Of a stretch of DNA of 64,000 bases, positions 52,521 through 61,259 are shown piece by piece. This DNA is from Thalassobius sp. I31.1 (GTDB lineage: Bacteria > Pseudomonadota > Alphaproteobacteria > Rhodobacterales > Rhodobacteraceae), in NCBI RefSeq assembly GCF_003031585.1, contig NZ_PWAA01000001.1:55133-119132 (forward strand), read 5' to 3'. The notes beneath the pieces were generated by a model. It saw only the letters and a program-made list of their open reading frames with translations. It was not told where the DNA came from and searched no databases. The translations under genes and the position numbers were made by a program. Numbering within the stretch: the first letter of the stretch is position 1; every line of letters starts with the position of its first letter.

Positions 52521-54353
52521 TTACTCAGCAGGTGTGACCTGAGTGCCCTCATTCCGGCGCTTGTTGTCATTATACAGCGCCTTTGTCAGGGACACACACA
52601 TCAGCCCCATGACCATGGTGAACGGCAGGGCACCAATGATCATCGCACTTTTCAGTGCTTCCATCGGATCCACTTCGCCATTGGCTTTACCCGCCACAAG
52701 CAAAGTCCCCATCACAAGCGTCAGGATCAGACCCCAGACGATCCGGTGTTTTACCCCGGCCTGGGTTTCCCCACCGGACATAATCGTGTTCATCACGAGA
52801 ATGCCAGAGTCAGCGGACGTCACGAGGAAGGTCAGGATCAACACCACACACATCACAGTGATCAGCGTCAGGAACCCTCCGGAAATGATATGTTCCAGAG
52901 TTACAAACAGCTTGGACGACTGAGACGCTGCGATAATTGCACCATCGGCAACCCCGGAAATTTCCAGATCAATCGCGGTTGCGCCCAGAATGGTCATCCA
53001 TGCGAAGCAGACAGCGGTTGGTGCGAACACACAGCCGATGATGAATTCACGGATGGTACGACCTTTGGAAATACGCGCAAGGAACAGACCCACGAAAGGT
53101 GAGAATGCAATCCACCACGCCCAGTAGAAGGTTGTCCAGCCAGCTTGCCAGCTGAACTGGCGACCTGCATTACCAGCGTCATAAACAGCAGCCAGGGTTG
53201 TATCATCCAGTTCAGCAGCCGCACCGGTCAACCCGGATTTAAAGCCGTCAAAGCTGCCCCATGCGTTGGTCGCGCCACCGATAAGGTCGTCGGCCAGTGG
53301 CTGCGCTGCTTCTGGCAGTGCTGCTGCAAATGCCGCGGGATCCTGCGGGCTCCATGCACCAAAGCTGATTTGCACAAAATGCAGAATGTAATCCACGAGT
53401 GCAGAAGCATAGGTTGTCATCGCGAAGATGAAGGACCCGAAAATCACAAAGGTCAGCAGCAGGATCACTGACAGAACCAGGTTCAGGTTCGACAGGATCT
53501 TAACGCCTTTATCGACCCCGGTTACAGCAGAGACAATAGACAAGCCCATGATGACAAGCAGACCAGAAATCAGACCAACAGTGCCGGGAACAGGTGCGTC
53601 ACCGCCCATATCCATGATCCATTCCATACCGGTCACCGCGTAAACACCATCAATGAACTGACTGACGCCAAATCCAATGGTGACAGACACACCAAGGATG
53701 GTTGCTACGATACCCAGAACATCCACAATATGACCCAAGAAACCGTTGATGTATTTACCAAACAGCGGTGTCAGAGCGGAACGGATGGTCAGAGGCAGCC
53801 CACGCGTATAGGCGTAATAGGCAAGGGACAGGCCTGTCACCACATAGATCGCCCAGGCGTGAATGCCATAGTGAGCAAAGGTATAGCGGTAACCTGACTG
53901 CACGGATTCGGGCGTGTTTCCGACAACTTCACCGGCAACGATGACAGGGTTTGATCCCCAGAGGCCCAGAGGCTCAGCTGTGGCAAAGACCATAAGTCCC
54001 ACACCAAGACCGGCGCCAAACATCATGGAGAACCAGGAGAAGTTTGAAAACTCCGGTTTCTCACCTTCGCGACCCATGCGGATCTTGCCAGTTTGTGGCA
54101 AGGCTGCCAGAACAAACAGGAAGAAGGCAAAGAAGCCCGTAATGATGATATAGAAGGCGTTGAACTCCCCCAGAATTTTCCAGTTCAGGCTGCCCAGAAC
54201 GCCATTGGCATTGGCTGGCCAGACCAAGGCCCAGATCACAAGCGTCGCCATGACGGCCTTACTGATCAGAGCGATGGGGATGCTATACCCCTCATAAAAT
54301 CCTGAATCTGACGTTTTAATGTCAAGATCCGTAAATGGTGCTTTGGTTGACAT
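52521..54353 (-). CDS. BCCT-family transporter (betaine/choline/carnitine type)
   Basis: A 610-residue, twelve-helix secondary transporter. The unwound TM segment reads FGAGLGVGLMVFATAEP, and the family-diagnostic helix 8 region is WTTFYWAWWIAFSPFVGLFLARISKGRTIREF, with tryptophans that form the aromatic cage for quaternary ammonium groups. The ATG at 54353 has GGAGACATC upstream; the open frame further back to 54554 is rejected. It is last in the leftward catabolic unit, 91 bases after the Ldh gene. It probably imports the substrate of the adjacent enzymes. Confidence 0.92.
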   Translation of the reverse strand: MSTKAPFTDLDIKTSDSGFYEGYSIPIALISKAVMATLVIWALVWPANANGVLGSLNWKILGEFNAFYIIITGFFAFFLFVLAALPQTGKIRMGREGEKPEFSNFSWFSMMFGAGLGVGLMVFATAEPLGLWGSNPVIVAGEVVGNTPESVQSGYRYTFAHYGIHAWAIYVVTGLSLAYYAYTRGLPLTIRSALTPLFGKYINGFLGHIVDVLGIVATILGVSVTIGFGVSQFIDGVYAVTGMEWIMDMGGDAPVPGTVGLISGLLVIMGLSIVSAVTGVDKGVKILSNLNLVLSVILLLTFVIFGSFIFAMTTYASALVDYILHFVQISFGAWSPQDPAAFAAALPEAAQPLADDLIGGATNAWGSFDGFKSGLTGAAAELDDTTLAAVYDAGNAGRQFSWQAGWTTFYWAWWIAFSPFVGLFLARISKGRTIREFIIGCVFAPTAVCFAWMTILGATAIDLEISGVADGAIIAASQSSKLFVTLEHIISGGFLTLITVMCVVLILTFLVTSADSGILVMNTIMSGGETQAGVKHRIVWGLILTLVMGTLLVAGKANGEVDPMEALKSAMIIGALPFTMVMGLMCVSLTKALYNDNKRRNEGTQVTPAE

Positions 54354-54444
54354 GATGTCTCCTCCCTGTTCGCACTGTTCCCCTTTGGACAGATGCCCTG
54401 GATCAGGGACGCAGCCCCTGACCCTTTTCATTCCCCTCAGAACA

Positions 54445-55455
54445 TCAGCCGATAATGGCGTTGATCCGATCGAGTGTGGCCACATTGACGGCCACCCCTT
54501 CTGTTTGTGCACGTGCACGTTTTGCCTTGCGCCCGTCACCCGGCAGGCGCGCATTTTCCTGATCGCGGATGGAAGCAGTCAGTGCTGCAAGACGTGCGCC
54601 GAACTCATTGCCCGAGGTCACCCCCGGGTCGATCGCAAGAAAGAACTGACCGGTTTTTGGCGGGCCACCTGCAGTACCTGAGAACGGCGATGCCTCTGTT
54701 CCCAGGGTCGCACCGGTCATGGCCGCGGCCATCATTTCAGTCATCAACGCGATACCCACACCTTTGTAACCGCCGGACGGTGCCATTGATCCCTTCAGGC
54801 CGACTTCGGGGTCGGTGGTGGGGTTGCCGTCAGCATCCAGCGCCCAGCCTTCTGGAATGGCTTTGCCTTCGCGCGCATGTTTCATCACTTCTGATTTCGC
54901 GATGGTGCTGGCACTTTGGTCAATCAGAACTTCTGCCTGGCCATCAGCCCCTGGGGCCGCGATAGAAAATGGATTTGTCCCAACCACAGGTTTTGCACCA
55001 CCAGAAGGTGCAATGGAGGCCGGCGCATTGGTAAATCCAATCCCCATCAGACCAGCTTCTGCCAAGCGTGCGGTGTGAATACCGAGAACGCCACAGTTAT
55101 AGCTGTTGCGGATCGCCAGCGCTGCCACACCCTGTTCACGGGCCAGCGGGATCAGTTTATCAAAACCCGCATCAATCGCGGAATGCGCAAAGCCTGTCGC
55201 TGCATCGGCGCTGATCACCCCCGGGCGCGGCTGGCTGAGAGCTGGTTTCGCCTGACCATCAACCTTGCCGCATTGCACATGTTCCGCATAAATCGGGATA
55301 TAAGCCAGGCCATGACTGGCAACACCGTCAGCCTCAGTAGAAGCCGTGGCAACCGCCAGAGGGCGGGCGTTTGCTTCTGATGTACCGGCAGCAACAAGAG
55401 CGCGGAAAGCGATATCTTCGATTTCAGCAAGTGTGAGAATTTTGGTTTCAGTCAT
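54445..55455 (-). CDS. Ldh-family (malate/L-lactate, DpkA-like) oxidoreductase
   Basis: A 336-residue NAD(P)-dependent dehydrogenase of the Ldh_2 fold, unrelated to ordinary lactate dehydrogenase. Family features: LATASTEADGVASHGL with the catalytic His, RNSYNCGVLGIHTARLAEAGLMGIGFTNAP, GGAKPVVGTNPFSIAAPG and SGGYKGVGIALMTEMM. This group includes imine reductases (Δ1-piperideine-2-carboxylate/pyrroline-2-carboxylate, N-methyl amino acid dehydrogenase) as well as sulfolactate and ureidoglycolate dehydrogenases. It starts 15 bases after the DUF3726 gene. Substrate is inferred to be a cyclic imino acid or hydroxyacid. Confidence 0.85.
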   Translation of the reverse strand: MTETKILTLAEIEDIAFRALVAAGTSEANARPLAVATASTEADGVASHGLAYIPIYAEHVQCGKVDGQAKPALSQPRPGVISADAATGFAHSAIDAGFDKLIPLAREQGVAALAIRNSYNCGVLGIHTARLAEAGLMGIGFTNAPASIAPSGGAKPVVGTNPFSIAAPGADGQAEVLIDQSASTIAKSEVMKHAREGKAIPEGWALDADGNPTTDPEVGLKGSMAPSGGYKGVGIALMTEMMAAAMTGATLGTEASPFSGTAGGPPKTGQFFLAIDPGVTSGNEFGARLAALTASIRDQENARLPGDGRKAKRARAQTEGVAVNVATLDRINAIIG

Positions 55456-55469
55456 GTCATACGTCCTGA

Positions 55470-56111
55470 TTAATCATTGTCAGACAGCCCGGCCCCGGCC
55501 CCGGCAAGGCGCGATGCTTCGGTCGCGGGGGCGTAGGTTTTATGGGCATAGGTATTAAGAGTGTCCCAGGCTTCGGGGGCGGGGGTGGCGCGGCTGTCCT
55601 GGGAAAGGATTTCACCGGAAAGATCACCGATACGGATCACAACATCGGCGGATTTCACCTGCAAAAAACCTTCACCTGACAGCGCAAGTCCGTTTCCATC
55701 TGTGGATCCTGTTCCAGCATCACATTCCAGGGTCAGCGTGCAGCCCAGTTGCGCTGCTGCGGACGCCAGGAAGGGAAGCAATAAGGCCGGGAAAGACAGA
55801 TTCTGCATGGAAATCGGGGCATCTTTCAGCGCCACGGCACAGTCGGATAAAGTGGCACCAGACAGTAAAGGACAAAGAGGCCCGCCATCCGCAGTCTGCC
55901 ACAGACCCGTCGTCGCGACAGGTCGCAGATCCTGTTCCCCTTTGCCGGCATTCTGTCTTAGTAAAGCTGACAGAACGCCTGCCCCGTCAATCCCTTTCCG
56001 ACACAGCAAGCAAGTTGCTTTCGCGGCCTCTTCTGCAGTACCCCAGCTCATGCCTGCGCCACGCACGGCCCGTTTCGCAAGAGCTTCGACTTCATTCAGC
56101 GCATAGCTCAT
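55470..56111 (-). CDS. DUF3726-type protein, function unknown
   Basis: A 213-residue soluble protein resembling DUF3726 proteins. The start is MSYALNEVEALAKRAVRGAGMSWGTAEEAAKAT, with an early CLLCRKGIDG that holds two cysteines, and a middle with DAPISMQNLSFPALLLPFLASAA. It overlaps the 564-residue gene by ATGA, so translation is coupled. In other proteobacteria such genes stand beside Ldh-family oxidoreductases, suggesting a shared pathway. I know no demonstrated activity. Confidence 0.7.
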   Translation of the reverse strand: MSYALNEVEALAKRAVRGAGMSWGTAEEAAKATCLLCRKGIDGAGVLSALLRQNAGKGEQDLRPVATTGLWQTADGGPLCPLLSGATLSDCAVALKDAPISMQNLSFPALLLPFLASAAAQLGCTLTLECDAGTGSTDGNGLALSGEGFLQVKSADVVIRIGDLSGEILSQDSRATPAPEAWDTLNTYAHKTYAPATEASRLAGAGAGLSDND

Positions 56112-57802
56112 GTTTGGCCCTCCGCATCCGGATACACCCAGAAATCGGCATTCTCATTGGTCAGCTCTTCCGGGTAAGGCGCGTTGCCGAACATGCAGAT
56201 CCGCACCCAGCGATCAGACCGTGGGTCAAAATGCGTCGCGCCAAAGGTCGCAAGTTTATAGCGCAGCATGTCGATGGGCATCATATCCGCACAGATCGTG
56301 TTGTCCTGAATTTCGCTGTAAGGCGCGCAGGCATTGATCTGAACACGGCGGATGCTGTGGCGGTGTTCCGGGTGTTTCAGCAGGAATTCTGCAATCGGTG
56401 TTGAGGCATCCCAGGTTTTAAGGTCATCGAAGGCCCGCGCCACATCCCGCCCCGGCGCAAGCGGTTGTTCATAATCTGCGATGGGTTCTTCAAACCTTTC
56501 CCCCAATCGCGGTTCCAGCTTTTCTTCGGATACATACCAGGCACGGGCACAATTTTCCTGTGCGGACCAGTCGGTTTCCAGGGCCCAACCATAAGTTCCG
56601 CGCATAAGGTCGCGAAGGGCTGCAACAGACATGGAACCGAGAATACGGAAGGCATCAGGCCGGTGGTCGGACATGGCAGACGACAGATTATCGACCAGAT
56701 CACCGTATGGTTCCAGGATCAGAGATGCGATCAACTCCTGCCCTTCTTCCGACAGCGCTTCACTGGTCCAGTTCAGCAAACGATCCCATGGGGCGTCTGC
56801 CGTAAGATCGTCATTGTTCAGCCTGGTCGCAATCTGATCAAGATCAGCTTTCAGTGCTTCCAGCTTTTTGATCTGAACCGGATGTTCAGAGCGCCACGCT
56901 TTAACAAGCACCTGCACACGGGCAAAAAGGCTGCGAAACAGATTTTCTTGTGCCTCAGTGACGGTGTTCAGACTACGCACACGGGCAATTGCTTCTTCAC
57001 GGGCCGCGACCCAGTTGTTCAGCAGCACCGGGTGATTGATCAGAAAGGGTGCCATACCAAGGCCGGTTGAATTTCCAATGCCAAGGCCATGCGCAATTTC
57101 TGATGCAAGTTCTGCCGCCTGATCACCGCCACGGGCATGTGCCAGGTGGTTGATCATATCGCGCACAAAAGCCCTGGTCAGGAAGACAGACAACATTTCA
57201 GCCTGGAAAGGCGCGTCAAATTCCGGCCGGTCGGCAATGGTTTCGTGATCCGCCGCGCCCAGTTTGCCCGACCCATAAACCGCGGTTGTCCGCATGAGAT
57301 ACCCGACAGAGGCAACCTTCGCCGCATCCGGCTGTTCGCCTTTGGACAGCGCATCCACCATATGTTCCCACAAACGCACAGAGCGGTTCGCACGGGACAC
57401 AGACAGTGACTTTTCATTCACCCGCCCGGCTTCCTGATAAGGAACATTCTTTGACAGGCGTTCAATGTCTTCCGCCGTGGGCACCCCATCAAACAGGGTA
57501 AAGGTCGCATCCCAGGCAGTGGCAATCACGCGATCAGACCGCATTTCCGGTGGCAGATCATGTGCAAACGCCACAAGGGAATAGGTACGCACAGGGCCGG
57601 TCGCCGTATAGACGGCATGACCAACACCCTTCGCATCTACATCAAAGACAGGTCGTGCAAAACTCCAGTTTTCTTTCGCCAGACGGCGTGTCAGCACCCG
57701 CATAAAGCTAAGACGGCACTGATGCATAGAACCAAGGCGGTTCAGACGCATCACAAGGGCCGGGTCCCGCTGCGGGATGGAGTTTTGTACGGGTGTCTCC
57801 AT
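56108..57802 (-). CDS. 564-residue conserved unknown of the catabolic cluster
   Basis: A soluble protein with no signal peptide, membrane segment or family that I recognise. The N-terminal third contains GHAVYTATGPVRTYSLVAFAHDL and IATAWDATFTLFDG. The middle is helical (LTRAFVRDMINHLAHARGG, GIGNSTGLGMAPFLINHP). The C-terminal part is rich in Cys, His and Trp (QINACAPYSEIQDNTIC, CMFGNAPYPEELTNENADFWVYP). It stands 3 bases after the M19 gene and overlaps DUF3726, so it belongs to the same pathway. An enzymatic role is suggested by size and context only. Confidence 0.75.
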   Translation of the reverse strand: METPVQNSIPQRDPALVMRLNRLGSMHQCRLSFMRVLTRRLAKENWSFARPVFDVDAKGVGHAVYTATGPVRTYSLVAFAHDLPPEMRSDRVIATAWDATFTLFDGVPTAEDIERLSKNVPYQEAGRVNEKSLSVSRANRSVRLWEHMVDALSKGEQPDAAKVASVGYLMRTTAVYGSGKLGAADHETIADRPEFDAPFQAEMLSVFLTRAFVRDMINHLAHARGGDQAAELASEIAHGLGIGNSTGLGMAPFLINHPVLLNNWVAAREEAIARVRSLNTVTEAQENLFRSLFARVQVLVKAWRSEHPVQIKKLEALKADLDQIATRLNNDDLTADAPWDRLLNWTSEALSEEGQELIASLILEPYGDLVDNLSSAMSDHRPDAFRILGSMSVAALRDLMRGTYGWALETDWSAQENCARAWYVSEEKLEPRLGERFEEPIADYEQPLAPGRDVARAFDDLKTWDASTPIAEFLLKHPEHRHSIRRVQINACAPYSEIQDNTICADMMPIDMLRYKLATFGATHFDPRSDRWVRICMFGNAPYPEELTNENADFWVYPDAEGQT

Positions 57803-57805
57803 GTT

Positions 57806-58792
57806 TTATCCTCGTGGACTAAAGTTTTCGGCGTAGAAATTATACCAGTTGCGACCCATGATCCCGGCGACTTCATCCTCAGACAGACCTGTTGCAAGCA
57901 GGCCGTTTTCGATGTTGCCAAAGTCACGGTTGTCCCGGAACCAATGCGGCATATCGGGGAAACCGGGTGCGTTGGCAGAGCCTTCACCGTAATCGATTTC
58001 TTTGGTCCAGCGCCCGACACGCATCCATTCAACGATACTGTCTGGCTGGTCCTGGCACAGATCTGTCCCAATCCCGAGGTGTTCAGCGCCGAACTGTTCT
58101 GCGGTACGTGCGATCATCTCGCAGAAGCTTTCCAGCGTGCAGTCACCCTTATCTTTCAGGTGATGCGGATAGACGGAAAACCCAAGCATGCCGCCGTTTT
58201 GCGTCACAGCCCGGATGACATCATCCTTCTTATTGCGCAGCGCTGGTGACCAGGCATGCGGGTTCGCATGTGTGATCGCGATGGGGCGTTCCGACAGATC
58301 GGCCGCTTCAATCGTGGAACGATCCCCGGAATGACTCATATCCACGACAAGGCCCACGCGGTTCATCTCTTTGATGACCTGTTTGCCCATCCGCGTGATG
58401 CCCATGTCTTCCGCTTCATAACAGCCCGTCGCCAGCAGCGATTGGTTGTTATAAGTCAGCTGCATGAAACGCGCGCCAAGGGTGTGCACGATCTCAACCA
58501 GACCAATGTCATCTTCAATCGGGCTTGGGTTCTGGAAGCCAAAGAACACAGCTGTGCGCCCGGTTTCACGCGCCACATCAATGTCTGACGCCCACTGACC
58601 TTTCATGATCAGGTCAGGGTATTGTTCAAACCAACGGTTCCATTTCTCGAAATTCAGAACCGTTTCACGAAAATTCTCGTGGTATGCGATGGTGACGTGG
58701 ATCGCATCCACGCCGCCTTCGCGCAACTGGCGGAAAATCTTTTCCGACCAGTTGGCATATTGCAGGTTATCGATACGCATCATGGGTCGCAT
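57806..58792 (-). CDS. M19 (renal dipeptidase-like) metallohydrolase lacking the first metal motif
   Basis: A 328-residue amidohydrolase-fold protein. Family motifs kept are VVDMSHSGDRST, AITHANPHAW, the acidic IEDDIGLVE and IGTDLCQD. The N-terminal HxD of classical M19 enzymes is not present: the chain starts MRPMMRIDNLQYANWSEKIF. Proteins of this divergent type are also found near dimethylglycine/betaine genes in pseudomonads (from memory). It overlaps the aldehyde dehydrogenase gene by one base. It may hydrolyse an amide or N-acyl intermediate, or have lost peptidase activity. Confidence 0.85.
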   Translation of the reverse strand: MRPMMRIDNLQYANWSEKIFRQLREGGVDAIHVTIAYHENFRETVLNFEKWNRWFEQYPDLIMKGQWASDIDVARETGRTAVFFGFQNPSPIEDDIGLVEIVHTLGARFMQLTYNNQSLLATGCYEAEDMGITRMGKQVIKEMNRVGLVVDMSHSGDRSTIEAADLSERPIAITHANPHAWSPALRNKKDDVIRAVTQNGGMLGFSVYPHHLKDKGDCTLESFCEMIARTAEQFGAEHLGIGTDLCQDQPDSIVEWMRVGRWTKEIDYGEGSANAPGFPDMPHWFRDNRDFGNIENGLLATGLSEDEVAGIMGRNWYNFYAENFSPRG

Positions 58793-60243
58793 CAGAACGG
58801 GGATCCGCTTGAGATATAAGCGGTTTTCACAGTGGTGTAGAATTCCGCTGCCGCTTTACCTTGCTCGCGTGGGCCGTAAGAACTGTCACCGCGACCGCCA
58901 AATGGCACATGGTAATCGGTGCCTGCGGTTGGGAGGTTCACCATCACACAGCCGGTTTTTGCATTGCGGCGGAAGTGGTTTGCACGTGCCAGAGACTGCG
59001 TCACGATGCCAGATGTCAGGCCAAAGTTTGTGTCATTCACAACCGACAGCGCTTCTTCATAGCCATCGACTTTGATCACAGAGGCGAGCGGCGCGAACAT
59101 TTCTTCACGGTTGATGCGCATGTCGTTGGTTGAGCCGACAAAAACGCCCGGGTTCATGTAGTAACCCTGATGTGGCATCTCAAGACGCTGACCACCGCAC
59201 AGCAGTTCTGCACCCTCAGATTTGCCAAGCTCAACGTAAGCAAGGTTCTCTTTCAGCTGCTGTTCAGACACAACCGGGCCGATTTGCGTGCCCTCTTCCA
59301 ACGCGTGGCCCACTTTCATAGCCTGCGCACCCGCCACCAGTTTTTCAACAAAGGCATCATGCACGGACGCGTGGACCACGAGTCGGGAGGAAGCTGTACA
59401 CTTCTGACCAGTACCACCAAAGGCACCGCCCAAGGCAAGCGTAACTGCAAGATCAAGATCGGCATCATCCATAACCGCCAGCGCGTTTTTGGAACCCATT
59501 TCCATCTGAACTTTGGTCAGGTTCTGGATCGCCGCAGACGCAATGCCTTTGCCCACAGGCACGGAACCGGTGAAGGAAATCGCGTTCACTTTCGGGCTTT
59601 CGACCAGACGCTGACCAATTTCGCGACCTGCGCCCATCACAAGACTGAACAGACCTTTCGGAATGTCCTGGCGGTTAATGATTTCGGTCAGGGCAACCGC
59701 AGAGGCAGGCGTCGCGTTCGCAGGTTTCCAGACAACCGCGTTGCCATAGCAAAGCGCAGGTGCGATTTTCCAGGACGCGGTCGCGGTTGGAAAGTTCCAG
59801 GGGCTGATGATCGCAACGGTGCCAACCGCTTCGCGGCGCACGTCGATTTCAATATCAGGGCGCACGGAATCTGCATTTTCACCGATCTGGCGCAGGGTTT
59901 CAGCTGCGTAATAGGTAAAGAACTGACCGGCGCGATAAACTTCGCCTTTGCCTTCAGCGAAAGGTTTACCTTCTTCGCGCGCCAGCAATGTGCCAAGTTC
60001 TTCGGCGCGTGACATCATCTCATTACCGATGGACATCAACACGTTGTATTTACGTTCAATCCCGTAAGCTTCCCATTCGGCCTGGGCGATTTTCGCTTGG
60101 TCCAACGTCGCTTCCAGCTGATCCGCTGACGCCTGCGCAAACATCCCGATGAGATCAGACAGATCAGACGGGTTACGGTTTTCGATCTCGCTGTCGCCTG
60201 CGGTCCAGGTGCCTGCGATAAGGTTCAGTTTGGTGTCGGTCAT
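58792..60243 (-). CDS. NAD(P)-dependent aldehyde dehydrogenase, 2-oxoglutarate-semialdehyde type
   Basis: A 483-residue ALDH. Active-site elements: SPWNFPTAT with the catalytic Asn, VQMEMGSKN with Glu, and GGAFGGTGQKCTASSRLVV with the Cys nucleophile. The GGTGQKCTASSRL context is typical of 2-oxoglutarate-semialdehyde (2,5-dioxopentanoate) dehydrogenases, so the product may be a C5 dicarboxylate. The ATG at 60243 has GGAG eight bases upstream; the frame further back to 60444 crosses the divergent promoter and is not used. First gene of the leftward catabolic unit. Confidence 0.9.
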   Translation of the reverse strand: MTDTKLNLIAGTWTAGDSEIENRNPSDLSDLIGMFAQASADQLEATLDQAKIAQAEWEAYGIERKYNVLMSIGNEMMSRAEELGTLLAREEGKPFAEGKGEVYRAGQFFTYYAAETLRQIGENADSVRPDIEIDVRREAVGTVAIISPWNFPTATASWKIAPALCYGNAVVWKPANATPASAVALTEIINRQDIPKGLFSLVMGAGREIGQRLVESPKVNAISFTGSVPVGKGIASAAIQNLTKVQMEMGSKNALAVMDDADLDLAVTLALGGAFGGTGQKCTASSRLVVHASVHDAFVEKLVAGAQAMKVGHALEEGTQIGPVVSEQQLKENLAYVELGKSEGAELLCGGQRLEMPHQGYYMNPGVFVGSTNDMRINREEMFAPLASVIKVDGYEEALSVVNDTNFGLTSGIVTQSLARANHFRRNAKTGCVMVNLPTAGTDYHVPFGGRGDSSYGPREQGKAAAEFYTTVKTAYISSGSPF

Positions 60244-60333
60244 CCGGGGTCTCCGCTTAGTTCTGCGTGCAATTGCGCGATCATTATGGACAAGGGTATC
60301 AGATTCAGTCAAACTCAAACAAGTGAACTCAAC

Positions 60334-60348
60334 TTCAGAAAAACTGAA
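60334..60348. promoter_or_regulatory. Candidate LysR box
   Basis: TTCAG-AAAAA-CTGAA is a perfect 15-base dyad containing the T-N11-A pattern of LysR regulators. It ends two bases before the lysR ATG in the 107-base divergent region with the aldehyde dehydrogenase. Autoregulation and control of the divergent unit are inferred. Confidence 0.55.
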
Positions 60349-60350
60349 AA

Positions 60351-61259
60351 ATGGCTGTGAAAATTGAAACGCTGCGCTGCTTTGCAGCCGTGGCGCGAAC
60401 CGGGAAATTGTCAGATGCGGCGCGTCAGCTGGGGCGCACGCCATCGGCTGTTTCCATGATGCTGAAGCAACTGGAAGATCATCTGGGCGAACCTCTGTTC
60501 AAAACAGATCGCAAGAACCGTCTGTCGGCCCTTGGAACTTTTGTCCTGGAACAGGCCGAACGGGAACTCTATCAGTTTGACAGCACAGTTCAGGCGATTG
60601 AAAGTTTCGCAAATGCCCGTCATGGACGTGTGCGCATCGCGGCTGTGCCTTCGGTTGCCTCTGCGATCATGCCTCGGGCAATATCTTGTTTTATCAATGA
60701 ATTTCCCGGCGTTCAGATCGAACTGCGCGACATGGATTCCACCACCATCCTGCATGAATTGTCCCGGGGACGCATTGACATTGGCATCGCCTCCGCTGGC
60801 ATAAGCGGCAGTGCCCGCTATCGTCAGGACCTGCTGTCAGACCGATTTGGCCTGGTCTGTCCTGTGGATCATACCCTCGCGACATCCAGCGCGCACCTGA
60901 CATGGGAAGCCCTGCAGGATCATCAGTTCATCGCCAATGATCTGGCCCGGCTAATCACGACACCCGCCTTTCAGAACATCCATGAAAACGCCCTGCTGAG
61001 CGTCCATAACATTACATCCCTTCTGGCCATGGTGCGCGCGGGGCTGGGCATCACGATCTTGCCAGAAATGACCGTGAAAATGGCGGAAAGCCGTGATCTT
61101 GCCTTCCTTCCCCTGCCTGTTTCGTTGCCCCCGCGGCAAATTCACATGCTGAGAAAAGCGGATTCGCCCGCATCGCCTGCGGCACGTGAACTGGAAAATC
61201 AGATCTTTCGGACGGTCACAGAACTACAATCAGAGGCCCTCCCATGCCCGACACAGTAA
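60351..61259 (+). CDS. LysR-family transcriptional regulator of the catabolic unit
   Basis: A 302-residue regulator with an N-terminal winged helix-turn-helix (AAVARTGKLSDAARQLGRTPSAVSMMLKQLE) and a C-terminal periplasmic-binding-type effector domain (from about residue 90, with VRIAAVPSVASAIMPRA). It is divergent from the aldehyde dehydrogenase, which is the usual arrangement for LysR and its target operon. It overlaps the next regulator by 16 bases. The effector is likely the imported solute or an intermediate. Confidence 0.92.
   Translation: MAVKIETLRCFAAVARTGKLSDAARQLGRTPSAVSMMLKQLEDHLGEPLFKTDRKNRLSALGTFVLEQAERELYQFDSTVQAIESFANARHGRVRIAAVPSVASAIMPRAISCFINEFPGVQIELRDMDSTTILHELSRGRIDIGIASAGISGSARYRQDLLSDRFGLVCPVDHTLATSSAHLTWEALQDHQFIANDLARLITTPAFQNIHENALLSVHNITSLLAMVRAGLGITILPEMTVKMAESRDLAFLPLPVSLPPRQIHMLRKADSPASPAARELENQIFRTVTELQSEALPCPTQ

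Noticed and set aside
52258..52542. 94-codon plus-strand frame before the BCCT stop
   Set aside because: TTG start without ribosome site, runs through the hairpin at 52474-52508, no recognisable product.
54354..54444. Possible attenuator hairpin between the Ldh and BCCT genes
   Set aside because: Only a short imperfect stem around TCAGGG/CCCTGA without a T tract; not strong enough to call.
59170..60012. 280-codon open frame antisense to the aldehyde dehydrogenase
   Set aside because: Shadow of the ALDH gene, product biased in His and Arg, no family features.
60244..60444. N-terminal extension of the aldehyde dehydrogenase
   Set aside because: It would cover the divergent lysR promoter and start codon; the ATG at 60243 fits the family start and has GGAG upstream.
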